The position numbers and the translations under genes were made by a program. The notes under the pieces were generated by a model. The model saw nothing but the letters and a program-made list of their open reading frames with translations. It made no database searches and was not told the DNA's origin. Below are positions 1 through 8,351 of a stretch of DNA of 64,000 bases, one piece after another (within the stretch, counting starts at the first letter, position 1; the number at the start of each line of letters is the position of its first letter). This DNA comes from Pseudomonas sp. N40(2020) (GTDB lineage Bacteria > Pseudomonadota > Gammaproteobacteria > Pseudomonadales > Pseudomonadaceae), in assembly GCF_014472415.1 (NCBI RefSeq), contig NZ_JACSZV010000003.1, positions 1 to 64,000 on the forward strand, read 5' to 3'.

Positions 1-171
1 TATTGCTGCATCGCCCCAAAGATTTTGCAGAGGCCATCCGGATGGTGGACGAGTCGGTGCAGATCTATAACAACGAGCGGCCTCATCTGTCGCTGAAATA
101 CAAAACGCCCGATGCGGTGCATCGGGCGTTTTGAGGCTGAAACAGGTGTAAACCTATTTCAGGACTAGACA
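1..171 (+). mobile_element. Right end of an IS3-family insertion sequence (truncated by window)
   Basis: The first 134 bases encode the C-terminus of an IS3-type OrfB transposase. About 35 non-coding bases follow, and the element appears to end near the CA at 170-171. The rest of the element lies outside the window, so neither the left terminal repeat nor the target duplication can be checked. The exact right end is inferred. Confidence 0.6.
3..134 (+). CDS. IS3-family transposase OrfB, C-terminal fragment
   Basis: This is an open frame running in from the window edge to a TGA at 132-134. The visible 43 residues contain the typical end of the DDE integrase core of IS3-family OrfB proteins: YNNERPH, then LKYKTPDAVH. 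The YNxxRPHxxL pattern is diagnostic of the family, just after the catalytic glutamate helix. The protein would cut and join the ends of its element. Only the C-terminus is visible, so whether the copy is intact is unknown. Confidence 0.85.
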   Translation: MLHRPKDFAEAIRMVDESVQIYNNERPHLSLKYKTPDAVHRAF

Positions 172-196
172 GTCTGTCTGTAAAAAATCCGGACAC

Positions 197-225
197 AAAA
201 AAGCTGCCAATCAGGCAGCTTTTTT
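197..225. terminator. Bidirectional rho-independent terminator
   Basis: A 6-bp stem (GCTGCC/GGCAGC) with a 5-base loop is flanked by A6 on the left and T6 on the right, so it can stop transcription on either strand. On the minus strand it follows the small gene ending at 241. Confidence 0.75.
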
Positions 226-240
226 GAGAATCCGAAACCT

Positions 241-402
241 TCAACCGGCCAGTCGACCAACAGGCTCGAAATCACTGCCGTTGGACAGAGCAACATCCAG
301 AAAGCGGCTGCGCTTACCAGAGCGCTTGGCCAAAACTTCACGAGCTTCAGCCTGGAACCGGGCAGCCATCAGAGGCTTTGGTTCATGTTTGGACTTTTTC
401 AT
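241..402 (-). CDS. Small basic protein of unknown function (53 aa)
   Basis: This is a 53-residue lysine/arginine-rich protein starting MKKSKHEPKP. The ATG at 402 was chosen because GAGAGG lies at proper spacing upstream; a longer in-frame start at 486 would run into the neighbouring gene. It has no signal peptide or membrane segment. It lies directly downstream of the GNAT-like gene ending at 440 and before a strong terminator, so the two are probably co-transcribed. I do not recognise a family. A small basic protein beside an acetyltransferase could suggest a toxin-antitoxin pair, but nothing in the sequence proves that. Confidence 0.5.
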   Translation of the reverse strand: MKKSKHEPKPLMAARFQAEAREVLAKRSGKRSRFLDVALSNGSDFEPVGRLAG

Positions 403-439
403 GGAAACCTCTCGGGTCTCGAAATTTGACTGGATAGTA

Positions 440-973
440 TTACCGCTCAACCCCAATAACAAGCCGGCCCGTCGGATCAAAGCCAAACCCTAAACTCTCA
501 TACAACGGTATAGCAGCGGCTGCTGGTTCTTGAACTTCAATTTCCGTACAACCTATCAAGATCGCGTAGTTTTCAATCGCGGTTAATGCCAAAGCGGCCA
601 CGGCACCTCGCAACGGATGAGATCTGTCCCGCTTGCCCTCCAGAATCACAATCTTGATGCACAGCTTGCTCTTGCGAGGCGACGCATAACATAACCCACA
701 TAATTCTTGGTCGAACCAAAGCGAGACGTCAAAACCACGAGTGTCTGCTTGCTTCCATTGATGCACATCGTGCCACGGGTACAAGGTAGCCTCATCTCCC
801 CAAAGATCGGCCGCTTCGATGGCAACGGGAGTAATGGGCTCGTATTGAATTCGAGTTGTATCAATACCTCTGGTTATGAGGTTCTGGTTCCCGCGCGACA
901 GATCTTCCGCTGCCTTGCGCGCTTCAGATCGCCAGATCTGGTAGCGATACCCGTTCCCTCGACTCTTGGACAT
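440..973 (-). CDS. GNAT-like N-acetyltransferase
   Basis: The protein has 177 residues. The C-terminal part has the shape of the GNAT fold: a beta-strand with KIVILEGKR, a helix containing LRGAVAALAL, a strand ending EIEVQEP, and the closing PLYESLGF motif that is very common in GNAT enzymes (bulge and last helix). These enzymes move an acetyl group from acetyl-CoA to an amine; the substrate here cannot be read. The start is uncertain: ATG 973 and TTG 979 are both possible and neither has a good ribosome site, so the N-terminus may be altered. It probably forms a unit with the 53-residue gene downstream. Confidence 0.6.
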   Translation of the reverse strand: MSKSRGNGYRYQIWRSEARKAAEDLSRGNQNLITRGIDTTRIQYEPITPVAIEAADLWGDEATLYPWHDVHQWKQADTRGFDVSLWFDQELCGLCYASPRKSKLCIKIVILEGKRDRSHPLRGAVAALALTAIENYAILIGCTEIEVQEPAAAAIPLYESLGFGFDPTGRLVIGVER

Positions 974-1166
974 GGACAACCACTGGCAATTTTCAAGGTC
1001 GAGAGAGTAGCGGCGCTTGAAAGCTTTTGAACATCAACAGAAATACCCTGACATTGATTATCTGGTCCGAGCAATCCGCGGCCCGCCAGCCTCAGCCACT
1101 TACGCCATCGCTCATCGGCAGGACGGGGTGAGATTGAGTCACGCCGTAGCGAGATTTGCGGATGAT

Positions 1167-1192
1167 AAAAAGGGGACGTTAAGTCCCCTTTC
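1167..1192. terminator. GGGGAC-type hairpin terminator
   Basis: AAGGGGAC pairs with GTCCCCTT around a short TTAA-containing loop, with A-rich and T-rich flanks. It closes the minus-strand transcript of the gene ending at 1202. Its arms resemble the GGGGACAG palindromes found at 10.1-13.0 kb. Confidence 0.6.
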
Positions 1193-1201
1193 TTGAAGAT
1201 T

Positions 1202-1645
1202 TCATCCCCACTGACAACCCGTCTCTGGGGAGGCCTCGATGCTGAAGTCTTCATCGAACGAATACTGTTTGCCGGATTTGTAATTCGTGTAGCGCATCGA
1301 GTTCACCCGAGCGCCTTGCGTCGCAATGACATACTGCCCCGTCACCGCACCGTCTGAAACTTCCACCCAAGTCGTTGTGAATTCGTAGGGCCCGTCCTCC
1401 GTCATGACGTATTCTTCGGTTCGTTGATAAACCAGAGCAATGGCCTTCTTCGACTTGCTGTACCTGACACTTGCGCCGCTCCATTTGGCGGCCACGTCGT
1501 AATAGGTCCTGAATTCAAAATTGATGTTTTTGCCTTCCAGCGAGTGGAAACATCTTACCTGCGTAGAAACCTCACTGTGGGCTGTGAGCGGAATTAGCAG
1601 TAGAAGTGCAGAAGTAAACGCAGACGAAGATTTCAAACCGATCAT
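1202..1645 (-). CDS. Exported protein of unknown function, paralogue of the protein at 8823-9248
   Basis: The protein has 147 residues with a clear signal peptide (hydrophobic stretch LLLLIPL, cleavage after AHS). The mature part shares many residues with the protein at 8823-9248: FRTYYDxAxKWSG, VRYSKS versus VKYAKS, a TW.EV motif, VTGxY, a TQG motif, and a final CxW with one preceding cysteine that could form a disulfide. GAGG lies very close to the ATG, so a TTG at 1636 could be the true start. It is followed by a terminator and preceded after 4 bases by an LprI-domain gene, suggesting an operon. Two diverged copies in an array of exported proteins next to a T6SS suggest an immunity-type role; this is inference. 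Confidence 0.65.
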   Translation of the reverse strand: MIGLKSSSAFTSALLLLIPLTAHSEVSTQVRCFHSLEGKNINFEFRTYYDVAAKWSGASVRYSKSKKAIALVYQRTEEYVMTEDGPYEFTTTWVEVSDGAVTGQYVIATQGARVNSMRYTNYKSGKQYSFDEDFSIEASPETGCQWG

Positions 1646-1649
1646 TCCT

Positions 1650-2249
1650 CTAGCGATTCATGGGTAACTGAAAGCGCATCCGCACGGAGCAATAAGCAAC
1701 GTCTTCACGCAACAAACGATCAGTCATCTCGCAGTGCCCATCCGCGTATTTCTTCCAAAGCGGATCATCGAACTCATCCCCTCCCAGCCGCTCAATTGAG
1801 GCCGCTAAATTTCTCTCACGATCCTTTCCGGCAATCGCAGATGCCGCTTTGTAAAAACCATCCAGCGGTAGGCCCGTCTGTAGAGCAATCAACTCCCCCA
1901 ATCGAGCATTGGTCGTTTGCACCAGGCACCCGAGCCTGTCGATTGGGGCTTCGGCACCGGGCAAAGTGGATTGATAGAGTTCCTCACAAAACGACTCTTT
2001 GAAGCGCACCCATTTCTTTTGCACGTCTTTTAGATTTTTCTGCTCCGCAGGAGCCAAACTGGCCAATGCTTTCTTGTATTGCTCATTCAACACGGCGTCG
2101 ACTTTCTCGTAGGTTTGCTGGCCGCAAATGATCAAGTCGGGATTGGTAAAGCTGTCTGGATTGCAGGTTTCTTGAGCATGCGCAGTGATCAAAAAGGCAG
2201 CGAGACAAGTACCTAGACCCCATTTAATGAGCGCTTTGAGCCTGATCAT
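1650..2249 (-). CDS. Exported LprI/DUF1311-family protein
   Basis: The protein has 199 residues with a signal peptide ending ITAHA|QE. Residues 30-120 show the LprI-type pattern: a Cys-rich start (TCNP, then LIICGQ), a helix with LNEQYKKALASL, then KDVQKKWVRFKESFCE and a second cysteine near the end of the helical hairpin. The family is named after a mycobacterial lysozyme inhibitor, but most members are uncharacterised. The C-terminal 70 residues are not recognised and carry another cysteine pair. It overlaps its upstream neighbour by 4 bases (ATGA), so it is translationally coupled. It is one of two LprI-domain proteins in the window. Confidence 0.7.
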   Translation of the reverse strand: MIRLKALIKWGLGTCLAAFLITAHAQETCNPDSFTNPDLIICGQQTYEKVDAVLNEQYKKALASLAPAEQKNLKDVQKKWVRFKESFCEELYQSTLPGAEAPIDRLGCLVQTTNARLGELIALQTGLPLDGFYKAASAIAGKDRERNLAASIERLGGDEFDDPLWKKYADGHCEMTDRLLREDVAYCSVRMRFQLPMNR

Positions 2250-2494
2250 GATCTAGGCACTCCAACGCTACGCTCACCTACCCTAGACGGAATCTTCAAG
2301 GTGTTTCGTGCCTCAGACATTCGTGAGGCGTATTGCTTGTAAGCCGCCTCTGCCCGATCTTTATCGTTCACGGCCCAATAGCTATCAGCGAGATTCAGGT
2401 AGCCGTAGCAACTCCCGTCACTGGCGCTCGCGGGCATTGCGAAAGGCATAAGCAGAAGCGCGCTGGGCACAGGCTGAATGAAAAAACGGTTCAT
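2246..2494 (-). CDS. Small exported protein (82 aa)
   Basis: The start at 2494 was chosen over 2512 because it places a standard signal peptide first (hydrophobic SALLLMPFAMPASA, cleavage near ASA|SD). The short mature part reads YLNLADSYWAVNDKDRAEAAY, which resembles a single TPR-like helix pair. It overlaps the LprI gene by 4 bases and follows the gene ending at 2509, so it belongs to the same minus-strand operon. Its function is unknown. Confidence 0.55.
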   Translation of the reverse strand: MNRFFIQPVPSALLLMPFAMPASASDGSCYGYLNLADSYWAVNDKDRAEAAYKQYASRMSEARNTLKIPSRVGERSVGVPRS

Positions 2495-2508
2495 CCCATC
2501 ATCCTTAA

Positions 2509-3006
2509 TCAAAGGGGCGACGATTCCGCGTCTGTCACGCTCAGCAGCCGAAACTCGTTGTCCACAAACTCGTAGTAGCGATCCCGGTTGACGCTTTCCA
2601 GCGAATTCCCCTGGGCATCTTCTTCGCCGTCGAGGGTGATGCCGGTGATGAAGATCAAGCGGCTGTCGGGTTGGTAGGCCATGGCGAATGTGCTGCCGTC
2701 GTAAGCATTCGGCAAGCCGCCGACCACTTCACCGGTGCGGGCATCGAGCACTTCGGCGCAGATGGCACCGCCGCCGCAACCGAGCTGGTGCAGGATGTAA
2801 TGGCCGGCGAAGTTGACCTTGCCTTTCAAGGCTTTTGATCGCGCACTGTCCATCACCGGGTTGCTGTTTTCCTGTGGCACCAGTGCGTGGTGGGTGCCGG
2901 TGAAAACTGGCGTGACGGGGTAATCTTTGAAGGCGGGGTCGGCGGCGAATGCCATGGATGTGGCCGCCAATATTAAGCTGCCGAGAAGAGCCGGAAATCC
3001 TTTCAT
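2509..3006 (-). CDS. Exported beta-rich protein of unknown function
   Basis: The protein has 165 residues. ATG 3006 is preceded by AAGGAG at ideal spacing and opens a signal peptide (LGSLILAATSMAFA|AD). The mature part contains KVNFAGHYILHQLGCGGGAICAEVLDARTGEV, cut here into its recognisable pieces: NFAGHY, a GCGGG turn with a nearby CAE, and DARTGEVVGGLP. This is the pattern of a family of small periplasmic proteins common in Proteobacteria that has no assigned function. The two nearby cysteines may form a disulfide. It is the first small gene downstream of the large fusion ending at 3051. Confidence 0.65.
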   Translation of the reverse strand: MKGFPALLGSLILAATSMAFAADPAFKDYPVTPVFTGTHHALVPQENSNPVMDSARSKALKGKVNFAGHYILHQLGCGGGAICAEVLDARTGEVVGGLPNAYDGSTFAMAYQPDSRLIFITGITLDGEEDAQGNSLESVNRDRYYEFVDNEFRLLSVTDAESSPL

Positions 3007-3050
3007 GTAGTAACTCCTTAATGGAAGACCTAAAACCGACGGTTCCCGGC

Positions 3051-5501
3051 TCATCCCTTGTTACCCGGATTGACCAGACTCAACTCACCATCGCGGTACA
3101 ACACCTCACACCCCACCCACGCCGGATCAACCTGCGGCATCACCGCCGACGGTTTGCGCAACTCACGCAGCAAAGTCGAGCCGTGAGACAACCGCCCACC
3201 CATCCGCGCAATCACCGCCCGCGCGGCTTGATAGTGCGCATGCCGCCCCGGATCGAGCGTGTCCTCCAGCAAAATGTCCTCCCCGAGAACACCCCGCACC
3301 TGCCCCGGATAAATCATGAACCCAGTGGCCTGCTCCGAGCCTTCACGACCGTCCTGCCAGAAGCTTCCGTCACGGGTGCGCGCGTCGGGATGCGGCGCGA
3401 ACCAGTGCTCGCGGTCCGCCAGTGGCATAGCGTGGTGCAGGCGGAAGAAGATGCGCATCAGGTTGTCGCGATACCACTCGCGCACTTGCAGGTAGTAACC
3501 GCGCAGGCCCGGCAGACCGGTCGCGTTTGCGAGGCAGATCAGCCCCGACCATTGCGGGAAGGCCTGGAGTGGCAGCTCGCTCGCCGCCGTTCTAGGGGTG
3601 GCCGGATCGGTCTCCCACGGCAATCGATGCGGGCTGTTTTCGAGGTTGTCGTAAGCGGTCGGCGGACGCCCCAGCCAATCGCCGCCACTGCTGGCCAGCG
3701 CCGTGGCGATGCACAGGTTGCCTTGCACCACGAACACATAAAACCGGGTGAACCAGTCCGCCAGTTGTTGGCCGTCGGCACCTTGGGCGACGAGTTCAGC
3801 CAGCTCTTGATCGAAGCGCTGCAAGCCGCTTTCAAGGTTCAGCAAATGGCCGCGAGCCTTGCGTTGCATACGCAAAAACAGCGGCAACGAGCGCAGCATC
3901 TTCAGCGGTTGCCACGGCAGATGCGGGGTCGCGCCGCCGACTTCACCGGCGTAGTTGCTGGCGCTGATGCCCCAGTCGGCCAACCGGGCGAGGAACAGGT
4001 CGTTGTTGATGTAGGACGCGCCGCCGAACACGGCGGTGAACGGCTCGTTGTCCTGCAACACTCGCGCATCCCACCGCGCCATGATCGCCGGAATACTTGC
4101 CGCTGCCCGGCGCTGGGCGTACTCCACAAAAACGCTCGGTTGCGGCGGCAGGATCTCGGCGATGTTCGCGGCGGTGAGGTGCCGGCGCCAGCCGTAATCG
4201 CTGATCGGTCGGTATTGCAGCAGCCACAGTTGCGCGCCGTCCCAGGCCCATTCGACGTCGCCGGGCACGTAGTGGAACACCCGCAACACGTCTTGCAGAA
4301 ATTGCCATAGCCGCTCTTCGGTCAAGCCGTGGGATGGCGTGAGCGCGCCGCTGCGCCAGGCCTCGCCAACCCGCGAAAGCGTTGCCCGCGAAGGGCTGAC
4401 GTGACCGTCGGCCAACGACTCCAGGTGGCCTTCAACCCATTCCAGTTCTACCGACAGATGCCGCACAAACGCGATCCCGGAAACGACCGGCGTGATGAAG
4501 CGCTGCACCACCACTTCCTCAACGCCTTCGGCGGTCAATTCGGCAATGCGGTTTGGCACATTGGCGGACGGCTCGCGCAGATAGGTCGTGCTCAAACCGG
4601 CATTCGCCGAATCGGCCTGATCTTCGCCATAACTGGAGGAGCGCACCGCCCAGGTCACATCAGGTTGGGCAGCGAGAAATGCCGTCAGACGCGTGTCGTT
4701 GCAATAGTTGAGTGTCAGCGCTGCCGGCACCGGTTGCCGGGCCAGTTCGGCCAAACGCAAACGCCCGCCCTTGGTGTGCGCGACAAACCCGCGCTCGCCG
4801 GACTCCAGCCATTGCGCAAACTTCGCGGGCGCGTCGATCCACGGGTAATGACCCCATCCCGGTTTAAGGCTGATGGTCAGATCAGCGCGAGCGAGAATCG
4901 CCGACCATGCCGCCGCTTGCTCGATGCCCAGCACGTTGTCCTGATCGCCCCAAACCAGCTCGACCGGATCGGTGATCCACTCCAGCAGCGGCAGCGCGGT
5001 GTCGGCCCGCACCAGATCCCAATGCGGCACAAACGCCCGGCAGCGCGCATATCCGGCGCCCATGCGCTGGTACTGCGCGCGTGTCCAGGTCTGGTTGGAG
5101 AACTTGCGCGCGAACAGCGTAGGTTTGTTCGACAGCAGCCAATGGATGGTCTTGCGGATCGGCAGCGGCGACATCAGTGCCGGCAAGCGACGCTGCCACA
5201 AAAACGCTCCGACCGGCGCAAGCAAAACACTGCGAGAAAAGTGTCCCGGCCGCCGTTGCAACGCGTGCAGCACCAGCAACGCGTTAACCCCGACCGCCAT
5301 GATCGCGCTGCCCTGCTTCGTCATCGCCAGCAAGGTCTGCGCGTAGTCCGCGAGATGCTCGCAGGGCGGCTGGGGATTGGCACCGAAGCCCGGCAATTCC
5401 AGCGGCACCACGTCGTAGCGCTGAAAGTGCGGCAACGCGTCGTCCCACCAATCAGCGGCGCTGCCGTTGCCGGCCAGCAGGTACATCAACGGCTTGCTCA
5501 T
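3051..5501 (-). CDS. Alpha/beta-hydrolase fused to a PEP-synthase-like phosphotransferase
   Basis: The protein has 816 residues and two parts. Residues 1-235 are an alpha/beta-hydrolase fold: a start with LLAGNGSAADWWD, strand LELPGFG, an acid motif GDQD at 185-188 and a terminal histidine in GWGHYPW (H218). The nucleophile elbow, normally GxSxG, reads GVNAL at 71-75, so Asn replaces the serine. Residues 280-435 resemble the ATP-binding domain of PEP synthase, pyruvate phosphate dikinase and rifampin phosphotransferase (WAVRSSS at 284-290; DVEWAWDGAQLWLLQYRP near 415-432). The end (GGRLSHGSTLLREL, His773) matches the swivelling phospho-histidine domain. No signal peptide, so cytoplasmic. It lies 9 bases after a TIGR01777 epimerase gene. 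The substrate is unknown; phosphorylation of a small molecule is a fair guess. Confidence 0.75.
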   Translation of the reverse strand: MSKPLMYLLAGNGSAADWWDDALPHFQRYDVVPLELPGFGANPQPPCEHLADYAQTLLAMTKQGSAIMAVGVNALLVLHALQRRPGHFSRSVLLAPVGAFLWQRRLPALMSPLPIRKTIHWLLSNKPTLFARKFSNQTWTRAQYQRMGAGYARCRAFVPHWDLVRADTALPLLEWITDPVELVWGDQDNVLGIEQAAAWSAILARADLTISLKPGWGHYPWIDAPAKFAQWLESGERGFVAHTKGGRLRLAELARQPVPAALTLNYCNDTRLTAFLAAQPDVTWAVRSSSYGEDQADSANAGLSTTYLREPSANVPNRIAELTAEGVEEVVVQRFITPVVSGIAFVRHLSVELEWVEGHLESLADGHVSPSRATLSRVGEAWRSGALTPSHGLTEERLWQFLQDVLRVFHYVPGDVEWAWDGAQLWLLQYRPISDYGWRRHLTAANIAEILPPQPSVFVEYAQRRAAASIPAIMARWDARVLQDNEPFTAVFGGASYINNDLFLARLADWGISASNYAGEVGGATPHLPWQPLKMLRSLPLFLRMQRKARGHLLNLESGLQRFDQELAELVAQGADGQQLADWFTRFYVFVVQGNLCIATALASSGGDWLGRPPTAYDNLENSPHRLPWETDPATPRTAASELPLQAFPQWSGLICLANATGLPGLRGYYLQVREWYRDNLMRIFFRLHHAMPLADREHWFAPHPDARTRDGSFWQDGREGSEQATGFMIYPGQVRGVLGEDILLEDTLDPGRHAHYQAARAVIARMGGRLSHGSTLLRELRKPSAVMPQVDPAWVGCEVLYRDGELSLVNPGNKG

Positions 5502-5510
5502 GGACGATCC

Positions 5511-6905
5511 TCAGGTCAGATCGCGCAGAGCGGCGTCGAGGGTGGGATAGCGGAATGTGTAACCGGCCTCAGTCAAACGCTGCGGTACAACGCGCTGACC
5601 GTCGAAGAACAACTGCGCCATCTCCCCTGCCAATGCACGCACTGGCGCGGCGGGAATGTGGAACCACACCGGGCGCTTGAGAACCTTGCCGGCCTGCTCG
5701 GCGAACGCGGCTTGACTGACCGTTTCGGGCGCCACCATGTTGTAGGTGCCGCGCAGACTGTCGTCGTTGAAGGCCCGGGCGATCACCTGAAGCACATCGT
5801 CGCGATGCACCCAGCTCATGATCTGCTGACCGTCGCCCATACGCGCGCCGAAGCCCAGGCGGAACGGCATCAGCAGCGGCAACAACGCACCGCCCGGGCC
5901 GAACACCACGCCGAGGCGCAACACCACCTGACGCACGCCAAACTCGGTGGCCGGTTGCGCGGCGGCTTCCCAGCGCGCGCAGAGTTCGGCCATGAAGCCG
6001 TCGCCCTTGCTGGCGCGTTCGTCGCGGTTTTCGCTGGCGTCGCGCACGCCGTAGAAGCCGATGGCCGAGGCCTGAATCCACAGCGCTGGTTTGTGCTTGG
6101 TGTTCTTCAACCAGGTAATCAGTGCTTCGGTTGTGCCGACTCGGCTGGCGAGCAGTTGCGTCTGACGCTTGGGGCTCCAGCGCGGCCCGGCGACGGGGGC
6201 GCCTGCGAGATTGATCACTACGTCGAAGGTTTCATCGTGGCTGAGTTCGCTCAGTGACTGCACGCAGCGAACGCGACCGTCGAACAGATTGGCTGCTTTC
6301 AATGGATCACGTGCCAGCACACTCACGGTGTGGCCGGCGTCGAGTAATTGGTTGACCACGGCTTCGCCGATAAACCCGGTGCCGCCGGTTATTAGCACGC
6401 GTTTGTAGGCGCCGCCGGCAAAGGGGTTGGACTTGTTCAGAGATTTTTCTGGAGGGGATTTCCGACGGTCATAGCGATACAGCCAGATCAGCGGCGGCAA
6501 CAGCAACAACAGGGCAAAACCGTCGAGCCACAGGTGCGACCAGACCTGTTGTTGCGCTGACAGCCACATGTCCTGCGGTGCCCATAACAGGATGCCGGCG
6601 ATCAACCAGCCCCACACACTCGACGCTTTCGAACGATTGCCGATGTGCACCAGCGCAAGCATGTACAGCGAATAACTTTGCAGCGTCGCGCCGAACAGCG
6701 CGAGCCACCAGACCTGTTGTTCGTGGCCGGCGGCGGGTACTGCGTTGGTGCCCCAGAATGCCAGTTCGAGAACTTGAAGATAGCCGTCGAGTAACCCGGA
6801 ATGCCCGGCCCAGGTCAGGGTGAGACCGGCGAGTATGTGCACGATCGCGGCGGCGTATAGCCAGAGCACTAGCGCTGGGCGAAGCGAGGTCGAGGGGGCT
6901 GGCAT
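5511..6905 (-). CDS. Membrane-anchored TIGR01777-family epimerase/oxidoreductase
   Basis: The protein has 464 residues. The N-terminal ~150 residues hold about four membrane helices (LWLYAAAIVHILAGL, WWLALFGATLQSYSLYMLAL, WLIAGILLWA, FALLLLLPPLIWLY). A linker leads to an NAD(P)-binding SDR domain with ITGGTGFIGEAV, NLAGAPVAGPRWSPK, an ASAIGFYG motif and LRLGVVFGPGGALLP, all typical of the YfcH/TIGR01777 group. Most members are soluble, about 300 residues, so the membrane domain is an addition. The start at 6905 is preceded by AGGA at good spacing; ATG 6923 is less likely. Nine bases separate it from the hydrolase-phosphotransferase fusion, implying one operon and perhaps one pathway. Confidence 0.8.
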   Translation of the reverse strand: MPAPSTSLRPALVLWLYAAAIVHILAGLTLTWAGHSGLLDGYLQVLELAFWGTNAVPAAGHEQQVWWLALFGATLQSYSLYMLALVHIGNRSKASSVWGWLIAGILLWAPQDMWLSAQQQVWSHLWLDGFALLLLLPPLIWLYRYDRRKSPPEKSLNKSNPFAGGAYKRVLITGGTGFIGEAVVNQLLDAGHTVSVLARDPLKAANLFDGRVRCVQSLSELSHDETFDVVINLAGAPVAGPRWSPKRQTQLLASRVGTTEALITWLKNTKHKPALWIQASAIGFYGVRDASENRDERASKGDGFMAELCARWEAAAQPATEFGVRQVVLRLGVVFGPGGALLPLLMPFRLGFGARMGDGQQIMSWVHRDDVLQVIARAFNDDSLRGTYNMVAPETVSQAAFAEQAGKVLKRPVWFHIPAAPVRALAGEMAQLFFDGQRVVPQRLTEAGYTFRYPTLDAALRDLT

Positions 6906-6972
6906 TCCGTGTCCTGAGCGCATTCCTTGGGGGTGGGGAGTTTAAAGGAAAAGCTTGGGGTTTCGGGGGTTG

Positions 6973-8340
6973 TCAGTAGCAGTAGCTGGGTTTGATTGGC
7001 GTGGTGGAGTTTTTCTTCAAGTGTTCCAAACCGAAACTCGCGCCTTCGCTACCCTTCGCGAGAGCCAGTTGATAACAGGCCATGGCTCGGGATGGATCTT
7101 TGGTACCCCATTCGCCGCTCGCGAAGGTAGATCCCAACTTGCTGATCGCGGTGGCATTGCCCATTTTCACGGCGCCCATCAGTGCTTGCTCTGCAAGCGC
7201 AGGATTTTTGCAGGGACCGTCAAAAGTTAGCTCGTTGCCGTCGCAGTAAAACTCGGAAAGCCCCATCGCACCGTTCGGCAAAGTGGTGGCCGCTGCTTTG
7301 AATAGTGACTCCAAAGTATTCGTCGGCACCTGCGGCGCCATGCCAGAGAGACTCAGAATGGCTGCTTTATAACTGGCGAGTGGGTCTCCGGAGTGCGCTG
7401 CACATAACAAGTTTTCTAGCGTGGCCTCAAACAACTCAACGGTGCGAGGCTGGTCTTCCGGCGCACCCAATGCTTCGAACGCCTCGGCACGCTGGAAACA
7501 GAAACTTTCTTTCTTGCTCATCGTCGGCGTGCTCGCCGCTACCAGATCTTTTTCCCGAATCGACCAGTCTTCAACACCCTCGAGCACCCAACACGCCTGC
7601 CGGGAAAAGTTGAAGGCTTTGACGTTGCTCCAACCGGCGCGTCGATCCACAACAGTGGAATGGCTGTCGTCGTATTCCCAAATCACAACACCCGGGGTTT
7701 TGCGAGATTCGATAGGCGCCATCAACGGATAGGCCAACCCAGCCCCCTTCTCGCCCGTGGTCACCGGTTCGAAACGACCCGGTTCGGCCTTTGGCTTTAA
7801 TACCAGCGATTTGACGGTAAACGCAGTGAGCCGGCGCTGTGCTTCGATATCGGCAGAAAACACTGCCAGGAACGGTAAGAAATCCTCGGATGGACAAGCG
7901 TCGCTGGCATTGCCTTTATCGGATAGATGCGCGGACTGTTCCGGCGCAATCTTGTCCAGATACGCCGAACGCTCGCGACTCATTCTGGCGATGCACGAGT
8001 TGACGGCGAACACATGCGCCGGCATCCCCGTCTCGATCTCGAACGCCTCCAAAGGGCAGTTCGCATCGCGCAATTTCAACCACGCACGTTGCGACTCTTT
8101 AACCTTCGCCGCGTACTCCGCGCCCAACCCCGGATCTGCTCGATAGTCAGACTCAAGCCGCGTCATCAACTGCTTGTAACTGACATTCAACTGCGCATCG
8201 GCAGCCTTCTTCGCCGCCTCCGAGCAGGGCACCATTTCCAGACTTGAGGTGACCTGGCTGCAGTCATCCTGCGCATAGGCCGCTGAAACCGGCAGCAGCA
8301 CGGCCAGCAGGGTAAAAACAAAACGGTTCACTGTGTTCAT
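6973..8340 (-). CDS. Exported protein with N-terminal LprI domain and Sel1-like repeats
   Basis: The protein has 455 residues with a signal peptide (FTLLAVLLPVSAAYA|QD). Residues 20-125 are an LprI/DUF1311 domain (QDDCSQV, LNVSYKQLMTRL, KESQRAWLKLRDANCPLE). The second half is related to the protein at 16842-17885: CWVLEGVEDWSI versus CWALSRVEDWAI, LSLSGMAPQ versus ISLSGQAPR, LSEFYCDGN versus LSRFYCDEG, and SRAMACYQLA versus PRALACYQEA, the latter in Sel1-like alpha repeats. That relative sits between a vgrG and a peptidoglycan-hydrolase effector gene, so this protein may protect against a related toxin in the periplasm. That is inference. It overlaps no gene; the next gene upstream starts 12 bases away. 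Confidence 0.7.
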   Translation of the reverse strand: MNTVNRFVFTLLAVLLPVSAAYAQDDCSQVTSSLEMVPCSEAAKKAADAQLNVSYKQLMTRLESDYRADPGLGAEYAAKVKESQRAWLKLRDANCPLEAFEIETGMPAHVFAVNSCIARMSRERSAYLDKIAPEQSAHLSDKGNASDACPSEDFLPFLAVFSADIEAQRRLTAFTVKSLVLKPKAEPGRFEPVTTGEKGAGLAYPLMAPIESRKTPGVVIWEYDDSHSTVVDRRAGWSNVKAFNFSRQACWVLEGVEDWSIREKDLVAASTPTMSKKESFCFQRAEAFEALGAPEDQPRTVELFEATLENLLCAAHSGDPLASYKAAILSLSGMAPQVPTNTLESLFKAAATTLPNGAMGLSEFYCDGNELTFDGPCKNPALAEQALMGAVKMGNATAISKLGSTFASGEWGTKDPSRAMACYQLALAKGSEGASFGLEHLKKNSTTPIKPSYCY

Positions 8341-8351
8341 CCTTGAGTCAT

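Noticed and set aside
874..1254. 126-codon minus-strand frame between the GNAT-like gene and the exported protein
   Set aside because: It overlaps both neighbours and crosses a terminator hairpin; no ribosome site or recognisable domain.
4329..6257. Long open frame (642 codons) on the plus strand opposite the hydrolase fusion and epimerase genes
   Set aside because: It is the high-G+C antisense shadow of two recognisable genes, is rich in Arg/His/Gln, and has no family signal.
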